This document shows positions 1 to 5,339 of a DNA stretch of 5,995 nucleotides, in pieces (positions within the stretch are counted from its first letter, which is position 1; each line of letters starts with the position of its first letter). The notes beneath the pieces are model-generated. The model was given only the letters and a program-made list of their open reading frames with translations, was not told where the DNA came from and ran no database searches. The DNA is taken from assembly GCA_021839785.1 (NCBI GenBank), contig JAKCAB010000272.1, positions 1-5,995 of the forward strand. The letters run 5' to 3'. A program made the position numbers and the translations under genes. The stretch comes from a bacterium (lineage in GTDB: Bacteria; Verrucomicrobiota; Verrucomicrobiae; Limisphaerales; J093).

Positions 1-1515
1 GGTGACGACGTTGAAGATGAGCGACCCACCCGCGTAGTAGTCGGTGTCGTTGTGGCCTTGGCCGCCTTGCCGTGAGACCAGCGCGCCGCGCCTGCTGATC
101 AGGAAATGACCCTCGTCGTCGCGCGCATGGCCGGCGTACTGCGGGCCGCAGCCGAAGAACGCCCACGTCGCGTTCGGGTCGTTCCAGGCGCTGCGCATAT
201 AGACATGTCCGGCGCCGGGGAAAAGATAGGCCAGCGGCAGCGTGTCGGGCGGCGTGGCGGGGATCGCAGGATCGTAGCAGGCGACGCGTTGCCAACGCTC
301 GCGCAGCCAATCGCGTCCGCGATCGGAGAACCATTGTGATAGCCCGTCGTGCAGCATCGGCGCCGCGCGGGCGAAGGCGGCGGGCTTGGAGCCGTCGCCG
401 TCATCGATCCAGGCCGTGCGCTCGTTGTGCGGCATCATCGTGTAAGCGACCCAGCGCGGTTCCTCGACCGGATAGCCCCAAGGCTTCAACTGTTTGAAGT
501 AATCGATCCCCGTGGCCGTACGCCAAGCTTGAAAGGCGTAGGGAATCACCGTGACCGGACCATACGCGCCATGGCCGTAGGACTCGGACCAGACGCCGCC
601 CATCCGGTCGAACGCCGGCAAACACTCCGCCGGCACGCGCCGGTTCCACGAATCGAGAAACGTTTTGGCATCGGCTTCGTAGCGCGTGCCCGCGCCCGTA
701 ATGGTAAGGGCGATGAAGAGTTTTTGAGTCAGCGCGTCGCGGCAGTTCATGACGTTCAGGTGGATCGGCCCCCAAGTCTGGTTGTACTCCCAGTGGCCCC
801 ACTTGAGCAGGATCTCGGGCTGGTCGGTGAAGAACCTCAGCCAGGAACCGAGCGCGTCGCCGTAACGCACGCGTTGCTCCGCCGTGAGCGCGGCATAGAT
901 CCAATCATAAGCCAGCGCGTGATAGCCGAAGTGGCTGCCTTCGCGATTTGAAATGATCCGCCCGTCGCCCCATTGCTTGATAATCACATCTGCGTAGGAG
1001 CGGCTCTCGTGACCGAGTTCGCGTTCGACCAGGTAAGCCAGTCCGCAGTTCATCAGGTCTTCGGGAATTGACCAGGGATTGGAGATGAATTCGATGCCGC
1101 CGCGTTTGACCGCGGCGTCCGCGCGCTCCTTGACCACCCGGTAATCCTCGGCCAACGGTCCGGTGCAGCGTCGGGCCATCGCCGCCACGTCCTCGACAAT
1201 CAGGCGCGGATGGTTCGCTTTGACTTGGTATGGGCGTGCTGGCGCTGGGCCGGATCTATTCGGCCGGAGCATGCGCCCGCCCTTACCCCGGCCCTCTCCC
1301 GCAGGGAGAGGGAGTGCATTTGCCGCTGCGGGAGAAGTCTCACCGTCTCGTGAATTTCCCCCGGACGGTGACAAGTCGTTCCCTCTCCTGGGGGAGAGGG
1401 TTAGGGTGAGGGCGAGGCCGGCTTGCGACTGCGATGTTGCGGGTAAGGCGATCCCGGCCGCGTTGATCAGGAGCACCGCGCGAAGAGCTGCCCAGAGTGT
1501 CTTGGTGGGGCGCAT
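1..1515 (-). CDS. heparinase II/III-like exported polysaccharide lyase (C-terminus beyond window)
   Basis: The reading frame is open for 505 codons from ATG 1515 to the left edge, so the C-terminus is missing. Residues 1-32 form a signal peptide: basic start MRPTK, a hydrophobic stretch to about residue 24, then small residues. The mature part begins with YQVKANHPRL at 96-105, the usual opening of heparinase/alginate-lyase-like proteins. An all-helical toroid follows, with EGSHFGYHALAYDW at 192-205, QTWGPIHLN at 246-254 and WSESYGHGAYGP at 309-320. From about 430 a beta-sandwich typical of heparinase II/III begins, with GHARDDEGHFLI at 462-473. His and Tyr residues in these motifs are candidate catalytic residues. 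Known relatives are exported and cleave uronate-containing polysaccharides by beta-elimination; the substrate here cannot be read. Residues 34-81 are encoded by a palindromic repeat and look foreign to the family. ATG 1272 is a possible alternative start but would lose the signal peptide. The gene lies 103 bases after the GH3 remnant and is probably in its operon. Confidence 0.85.
   Translation of the reverse strand, partial: MRPTKTLWAALRAVLLINAAGIALPATSQSQAGLALTLTLSPRRGNDLSPSGGNSRDGETSPAAANALPLPAGEGRGKGGRMLRPNRSGPAPARPYQVKANHPRLIVEDVAAMARRCTGPLAEDYRVVKERADAAVKRGGIEFISNPWSIPEDLMNCGLAYLVERELGHESRSYADVIIKQWGDGRIISNREGSHFGYHALAYDWIYAALTAEQRVRYGDALGSWLRFFTDQPEILLKWGHWEYNQTWGPIHLNVMNCRDALTQKLFIALTITGAGTRYEADAKTFLDSWNRRVPAECLPAFDRMGGVWSESYGHGAYGPVTVIPYAFQAWRTATGIDYFKQLKPWGYPVEEPRWVAYTMMPHNERTAWIDDGDGSKPAAFARAAPMLHDGLSQWFSDRGRDWLRERWQRVACYDPAIPATPPDTLPLAYLFPGAGHVYMRSAWNDPNATWAFFGCGPQYAGHARDDEGHFLISRRGALVSRQGGQGHNDTDYYAGGSLIFNVVT
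1275..1414. repeat. REP/MITE-like palindromic repeat inside the heparinase-like gene
   Basis: The element is an imperfect palindrome with related ends: CGCCC-GCCCTTACCCC on the left and, read on the other strand, CGCCCTCACCCTAACCC on the right. It contains three hairpins. The first is CCCTCTCCC (1292-1300), loop GCA, GGGAGAGGG (1304-1312), a perfect 9-bp stem. The second is TCACCGTC (1340-1347) with GACGGTGA (1364-1371). The third is CCCTCTCC (1381-1388), loop TGGG, GGAGAGGG (1393-1400). The CTCACCCTAACCCTCTCCC core is a dispersed bacterial repeat that commonly yields spurious peptides such as PHPNPLPQERE, and exactly that peptide is present here in an alternative minus-strand frame. In the gene's own frame it reads LTLTLSPRRG. 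Outer boundaries are approximate, and I see no convincing target-site duplication. Confidence 0.82.
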
Positions 1516-1618
1516 GGTGTGGTTCTTTCTGCCGCTGTCTGAATTGCCCAGTCGTGGATTCGTCTGCGCGTTCGCCGCCGCCGCTGGTGTTCATCGGGCA
1601 ACGGTAACAAAGCGCAAC

Positions 1619-2802
1619 TTACTTTTCTTTCACCCAAAAGTCGCCGGCCAACCGGATGTCTGCGGATGAGGCGCCGACCATGACATGGAATTGGCCCGGC
1701 TCGACCACTCTGTGCAGATCTTGGTCGTAAAGGGCGAGGTCGTCCGGCCCGAGCGTGAAGTGGCAGGTCTTGCTCTCGCCCGGTTGCAGCATCACCTTGA
1801 CAAACCCGCGCAACTGCTTCGCTGGCGTCGCCACGCTGCTGACGACATCCTCGATGTAGAGTTGAGCCACTCCCATGCCTGCGCGGTCGCCCACGTTCTT
1901 GATGTCCACCTGAACCTCCACGTTACCCGCCGGGCCAATTTTCGGCGCGCTCAACTTTAGGTTGGCATACTCGAACCGCGTGTAACTCAGTCCGTGGCCA
2001 AACGGGTAGAGCGGCGATGGCTCCAAGTCCACGTAAGCGTGCCCCCAGCCGTGCTTCACCCAGTAGGGCTTGGATTTCTTCGCGTTGTAATAGACCGGCA
2101 GTTGGCCGGCGTGGCGCGGAACCGTCACCGGCAGACGACCGCTCGGATTGACCTCGCCGAAAAGCACCTCCGCCACCGCCTGGCCGCCGCGCTCGCCTGG
2201 GAGCCACGCCTCGATGATCGCCGGCACGTGCCCGGCGATCCAGCGCGTGGCCAGCGGCCGGCCGTTGATCAGCACGACCACAGTAGGTTTGCCGGCGGCC
2301 TGCACGGCCTTCACCAGTTCTTCCTGGCGACCGGTCAATTCGAGCGTCGCGGCATCGTAACCCTCCCCATCAGTCGCGGGCCCGCCGGCCGAATGCCACG
2401 CGTTCTCGCCGACCACGACGACTGCAATGTCCGCCTGCGCCGCCGCGTCTTTGGCCCGGGCAAGTTCATCCAGTTCCTTGCCGAGCACGTTGCAGCCTTT
2501 GACGTAGATGACCTGCGTGTCCGGCGACACCGCGTGGCGAATGCCCGCCAGCACCGTGACGATGGGCTGTGGGATGGCGGCGGGAACGTAGTCGCCGAGC
2601 TGGTTGCGAGGTTCGTCGGCATTGGGCCCGATGACGGCAATGGACCGGAAACTCTTTTTGAGCGGCAGCATGTTGCCTTCGTTCTTGAGCAGCACGATAG
2701 CCTCGCGTTTCGATAAGGAGCCGCGGGCTCAGCCGCCAGCGCGACAGCCGCCGCGCCCAGCCAGGCCAGGCTGCCAACGAAGGTTCGTCTCGCCGCATTC
2801 AT
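1619..2802 (-). pseudogene. glycoside hydrolase family 3 remnant: signal peptide joined out of frame to the C-terminal domain
   Basis: ATG 2802 opens a clear secretion signal (MNAARRTFVGSLAWLGAAAVALAAEP) followed by APYRNA, which resembles the first residues of a mature GH3 beta-glucosidase. The sequence then jumps to REAIVLLKNEGN, the start of the GH3 C-terminal domain, but in a frame offset by one base. That frame is closed upstream by TGA at 2729-2731 and runs to TAA at 1619-1621. Its only early initiation codon is GTG 2695, giving 358 residues. Recognisable parts are AVIGPNAD, GEGYDAATLELTGRQEELV, GKPTVVVLINGRPL and EAWLPGERGGQAVAEVLFGE, then a fibronectin-III-like tail from about residue 255. 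The N-terminal TIM-barrel domain, which carries the Asp nucleophile in this family (roughly 350 residues), is absent. The ATG overlaps the upstream stop as ATGA, implying translational coupling. Most likely this is a deletion pseudogene; an assembly collapse would look the same. Retaining glycosidase activity is not expected. Confidence 0.85.
2700..2731 (-). other. deletion/frameshift junction in the GH3 gene
   Basis: Within these bases the signal-peptide frame (reading PAAPYRNARL) and the C-domain frame (reading KREAIVL) overlap. The shared stretch AAACGCGAGGCT makes sense in both frames: as N-A-R-L of a mature GH3 N-terminus, and as K-R-E-A at the start of the C-domain. This is what a deletion between two short matching sequences would leave. 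A one-base backward shift would be needed to join the frames. I see no slippery heptamer that would suggest programmed frameshifting. The exact breakpoint is inferred, because no intact copy is available here. Confidence 0.65.
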
Positions 2803-4172
2803 TGCAGGTCCCTCAGTGCTTGGAGCGTCGCCTCGATCAATTGCTCATCCGCTCCCGGTGCGAACGGGCTGCTCTGCACTTCGTAACCGCCCTCGGCGTA
2901 GCTGGGTCGCGTCGGTACATAACCGGCCGCGCCGTTGCAGTGGGTGAAAATGAACGTAGTCCGAAACGGGGAGGCGGCTTTCACGGCGTGGCCGATTTCG
3001 TTGAAGACCTCGCCGCCCCAGCCGACGAAGGCGAGGTCGCCGAGACGCCCGACCGTGAGGTTGAACGGCACTTTCGATGCGTCGGAAGCCGCCGCCTCAA
3101 TGCTGGCTTTACCAGGCAACACCAGCGTCTTGAAGACGGTTTTGAGCGGGCCGGTGGTCACGGCGCTCTTCATGCCTTCGAGCACGCGCGCCACTTCTTC
3201 GCCGAGCATCGTCCCCAGCAAAACCGGCTCCGGAATCCAGCCGTGGTCGGTCCGGAAGTCCGGCAGAACGCGCACCCACGGATCGATGTTGCCGGAAGCG
3301 CCGGCAAAACCGGGCGCCACTATGTCCGCGCCCAGATAGCGTTCCAGGAACTGCTCGGCCAGCCCGTGGATGTCGCCGCTGACGAGATAGTTCTTCGGGC
3401 CGAGCGAAGTGCTGTGCGTCGCGTAGGCAAAGAGCACCGCGGCCAACTCGTGTCCGGCCGGCCGCGCCAGCTTGAGCACCTGCACCTCGCGGTCGGTGAG
3501 CAACGAAGGGTTCCGCCCCAGCACGATCTTCGCCTTGCCGGCGCTGTCTTTGACAACCTCCCGGCGGTTGACGCCCACCGGCGAGGAACCCGAGCCGAGG
3601 CTGATTTCGGCGGGCGCCAAGTTCGCCAGTGCTTTCCGAACCAGCTCGACCAGCTTGCCCTGAAGCGAGCGCGTGTACGTGACGTTGTTTGTGTGAGCTT
3701 TCTCCGCGTCCAGCGTCAGTGTCGGGGCGCTGTGCGTGTGAATGGCGCACAGAAAGAGCTCCGCTGGTTTGAGTCCGCAGGCGTCGAGGATGGCCTGGCG
3801 CAGCGGCTCAGCGGTGTGGTTGTAGAAACCGAGGTTGTCGATCGAGACCAGCACGAGCCGTTGGCCGTCCTGCTCGAAGGCGACCGCGCGTGCCGACAAC
3901 GGGTCGTGTACGCCGCGCGAAGGCTCCTTCCGGCTCTCATAGCCGTTGAGCACCACCGGCTCGGTGGGGGTGATGTCAATTCTCGCGACGCCAGCCAGCA
4001 GGTCTGCGGCCCACACAGTTTGTCCGCTCAGCCCAATGCAAAGTGCCGAACCCAGCACCATGACAATTGACCGGGCACGACCAGATTGGCGTTGGGCGAA
4101 TTCCCTTGAGCGTTGCGGGCGCGGAAATGTGGTAAGCAAACAGGTTGCGGCCAGGCATCCAAGTGGGTTCAT
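2799..4172 (-). CDS. short neutral/alkaline ceramidase-family exported hydrolase
   Basis: This 457-residue protein belongs to the neutral/alkaline non-lysosomal ceramidase family, zinc amidases that split N-acyl bonds in sphingolipids. The catalytic domain opens with AGVARIDITP at 60-69. Likely zinc ligands are His145/His147 in IHTHSAP, His253 in YATHSTS, Glu388 in GGEVFN and Tyr418 in GYVPT. SGDIHG lies at 265-270 and GASGNIDP at 291-298, where classical ceramidases have the GDxSPN active-site serine motif. It is shorter than classical enzymes (about 650-780 residues) and lacks their C-terminal extension, so ceramide as the substrate is uncertain. Residues 38-55 (MVLGSALCIGLSGQTVWA) form a signal peptide core. 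ATG 4061 is therefore a plausible alternative start, while ATG 4172 gives an unusual 37-residue lead. Neither has a good ribosome binding site. The stop overlaps the GH3 start as ATGA. It appears to be the first gene of the hydrolase operon. Confidence 0.88.
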   Translation of the reverse strand: MNPLGCLAATCLLTTFPRPQRSREFAQRQSGRARSIVMVLGSALCIGLSGQTVWAADLLAGVARIDITPTEPVVLNGYESRKEPSRGVHDPLSARAVAFEQDGQRLVLVSIDNLGFYNHTAEPLRQAILDACGLKPAELFLCAIHTHSAPTLTLDAEKAHTNNVTYTRSLQGKLVELVRKALANLAPAEISLGSGSSPVGVNRREVVKDSAGKAKIVLGRNPSLLTDREVQVLKLARPAGHELAAVLFAYATHSTSLGPKNYLVSGDIHGLAEQFLERYLGADIVAPGFAGASGNIDPWVRVLPDFRTDHGWIPEPVLLGTMLGEEVARVLEGMKSAVTTGPLKTVFKTLVLPGKASIEAAASDASKVPFNLTVGRLGDLAFVGWGGEVFNEIGHAVKAASPFRTTFIFTHCNGAAGYVPTRPSYAEGGYEVQSSPFAPGADEQLIEATLQALRDLQ

Positions 4173-4264
4173 GGCCGCAAACTAGACTCGCGGCGGCTGA
4201 CTCGACAAGGCGATTGCCTGCGCGCCGTTGGGCATCGACCGGTGCGAAGCGCAAGAATTGAGGT

Positions 4265-4287
4265 TGGAGGCGGCTAAACCGCCACCA
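4265..4287. repeat. hairpin upstream of the ceramidase-family gene
   Basis: The inverted repeat reads TGG-A-GGCGG, loop CTAAA, CCGCC-A-CCA: a 5-bp GC stem, one A/A mismatch, then three more pairs. It lies between the glutaredoxin stop and the ceramidase-family start. In the minus direction no T-run follows it, so it is not a standard intrinsic terminator. It may be a degenerate copy of GC-rich dispersed repeats, or leader-mRNA structure. Its function is unknown. Confidence 0.4.
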
Positions 4288-4325
4288 CCATTGCTCGAAG
4301 GTGTGAGCCTGCGGAGGTCAGTCAG

Positions 4326-4364
4326 GTCTCCGGTGGCGACGCGCGGAGACTCCGAAAAATTCGG
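4326..4364 (-). terminator. paired inverted repeats downstream of glutaredoxin, possible transcription end
   Basis: Two adjacent stems begin 35 bases after the glutaredoxin stop. The first, CCGAA (4352-4356) with TTCGG (4360-4364), encloses three bases. The second, GTCTCCG (4326-4332) with CGGAGAC (4344-4350), encloses 11 bases. Read in the direction of transcription, neither is followed by a clear T-run, so a terminator role is only a guess from position. The rest of the gap at 4173-4398 shows no coding signal and no convincing promoter. TTGTCG near 4203-4208 is a weak -35-like sequence without a good -10 partner. Confidence 0.35.
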
Positions 4365-4398
4365 TAGGCTTCAATTTGACTTCCGACCCTGGCTACCG

Positions 4399-4743
4399 TT
4401 AGCGGAAGGCGATGGCAGAACTAAAGGGCAGCTCGTGCGCGCAAGGGGTGTTGGTCGGGGCGTCCGCGGCCCGGTCCGTGGGGGGCACCAACCGTTGGGT
4501 CAGCAGATACGCCTCTACCTCCTCGCCGCTCACATCGGCCAGCATGTGGCCGTCGATTTCCACGCAGGGGCTGAGCATCTGCCCGCTTTTGAGGATCATT
4601 TCCTCGCGCTGGGCGGGGTCGTTGATGATGTCGCGATCCTCGAAGGGCAGATCGTACTTGCGCAGCACGGCGCGCACGCCGTTGCTCCAGCCGCAGGTGG
4701 GCTTGAGATAGGCCACAATATTCGGTTTCATAGTCGTCGTCAT
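4399..4743 (-). CDS. glutaredoxin-family protein with a CGWS active site
   Basis: This is a 114-residue cytoplasmic thioredoxin-fold protein. A first beta strand, NIVAYLKPT (8-16), leads into Cys17-Gly-Trp-Ser20. The resolving Cys of dithiol glutaredoxins is replaced by Ser, so a monothiol mechanism is likely. Next comes a helix (NGVRAVLRKY), then FEDRDIINDP and the cis-proline site SPCVEIDG at 58-65. ADVSGEEVEAYL at 69-80 occupies the usual C-terminal glutathione-binding position. Glutaredoxins reduce protein-glutathione mixed disulfides or handle iron-sulfur clusters; which applies here cannot be told. A second Cys (60) directly after the cis-proline is notable. The last 28 residues (87-114) extend past the fold and look disordered. 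The start could also be Met5 (4731); neither start has a clear ribosome binding site. It follows folK by 62 bases on the same strand and is probably cotranscribed. Confidence 0.86.
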   Translation of the reverse strand: MTTTMKPNIVAYLKPTCGWSNGVRAVLRKYDLPFEDRDIINDPAQREEMILKSGQMLSPCVEIDGHMLADVSGEEVEAYLLTQRLVPPTDRAADAPTNTPCAHELPFSSAIAFR

Positions 4744-4805
4744 AAGGCCATCAAGTGTGCCACGAACCCGGCGTCATGCAAACGGCGGTCCGCACTTTCG
4801 TCACC

Positions 4806-5339
4806 TCAGTCCGGGAGCCTGTGAACCGATTCCTCGGTGCGCAGTGCGCCCAAGAGCCCGGCCGCGGTCGCGGACCAGCCAGGCAGGACGATGTCCGCGG
4901 CGATCTCGGCCAGCGGCGCCAGCACGAACCGGCGCAAATGCGTGCGCGGATGCGGCAGGGTGAGTTCAGGCGAGGCGCGCACCTCGGAGCCAAAGGCGAG
5001 CAAGTCCAAGTCCAGTGGGCGCGGCTCGTTAAGCACGGTCTTGGGCTGGCGTCCGAATTCGCGTTCTAGCGCCTGGAGTCTGGCCAGCAAGGTTTCGGGC
5101 GTTTCGCCCGCCAGCGGTCGCACGCCGACCACGGCGTTCACGAACAGCGGCGAACCCGGCGGGCAATCCACCGGCGTCGAGCGCCACAGCGACGAGCGAT
5201 GCAGGGGAGTGGCGCTGAGAGATTCCAACCGGTCCATCGCGGCGCGGACGTTGGCGACGGGATCGCCGAGATTTGAGCCCAGCGCGATGAAAACCAGTGG
5301 TCCGATTTCGGACTTCGGTGCTCGAACTTCGGACTTCAC
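4806..5339 (-). CDS. folK: 2-amino-4-hydroxy-6-hydroxymethyldihydropteridine pyrophosphokinase (HPPK)
   Basis: FolK transfers pyrophosphate from ATP to 6-hydroxymethyl-dihydropterin, the step before dihydropteroate synthase in folate synthesis, in the cytoplasm. The 177-residue protein shows all HPPK landmarks: FIALGSNLGD at 17-26, SSLWRSTPVD at 49-58, FVNAVV at 66-71, LLARLQALEREFGR at 84-97, the metal and ATP-binding EPRPLDLDLLAFG at 105-117, and LPHPRTHLRRFVLAPLAEIA at 128-147. The length is normal for a monofunctional HPPK. The start is set to GTG 5339, because the frame enters there and this GTG overlaps the dapB stop as GTGA, suggesting translational coupling. Residues 1-14 (KSEVRAPKSEIGP after the start) are encoded by a short direct repeat and are not part of the conserved fold. 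No ATG exists between 5339 and the GSNLG motif. Confidence 0.94.
   Translation of the reverse strand: MKSEVRAPKSEIGPLVFIALGSNLGDPVANVRAAMDRLESLSATPLHRSSLWRSTPVDCPPGSPLFVNAVVGVRPLAGETPETLLARLQALEREFGRQPKTVLNEPRPLDLDLLAFGSEVRASPELTLPHPRTHLRRFVLAPLAEIAADIVLPGWSATAAGLLGALRTEESVHRLPD
5307..5337. repeat. 10-bp direct repeat at the dapB-folK junction
   Basis: TTCGGACTTC occurs at 5307-5316 and again at 5328-5337, 21 bases apart start to start, so the unit is seven codons and stays in frame (KSEVRAP then KSEIGP in FolK). Short TTCGGACTTCGG-type repeats are common between genes in Verrucomicrobiota-like and Planctomycetota-like genomes, from general knowledge. Here the repeat supplies the first codons of folK, and its right end touches the dapB stop codon. 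Confidence 0.6.

Noticed and set aside
349..951. Plus- and minus-strand reading frames of 167-200 codons within the heparinase-like region.
   Set aside because: The true gene is the continuous 505-codon minus frame with family motifs throughout; these are other-frame shadows.
1262..1421. GGCCGG on both sides of the palindromic repeat (1262-1267 and 1416-1421) as a target-site duplication.
   Set aside because: The hexamer is itself palindromic and common in GC-rich DNA, and the spacing to the element ends is unequal on the two sides.
1340..1594. Minus-strand reading frame containing RPHPNPLPQERE.
   Set aside because: This peptide is the well-known spurious translation of the palindromic repeat; the rest has no signal peptide or domain.
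1994..2716. A plus-strand reading frame of 240 codons opposite the GH3 remnant.
   Set aside because: It is the complement of the conserved GH3 C-terminal domain, with shadow-like composition and no recognisable domain.
2700..2731. Programmed -1 frameshift rescuing the GH3 gene.
   Set aside because: There is no slippery heptamer or downstream stimulatory structure that I can see, and the catalytic domain would still be missing.
2604..4070. A long plus-strand reading frame (488 codons) opposite the ceramidase-family gene.
   Set aside because: It is antisense to a protein with clear family motifs, matches no family I recognise, and is rich in Arg, Gly and Ala as expected for a shadow frame in GC-rich coding DNA.
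4744..4805. Very short reading frames between folK and glutaredoxin, including one ending in TPGSWHT.
   Set aside because: They are too short, have no family match, and the longer version is an out-of-frame reading of folK.
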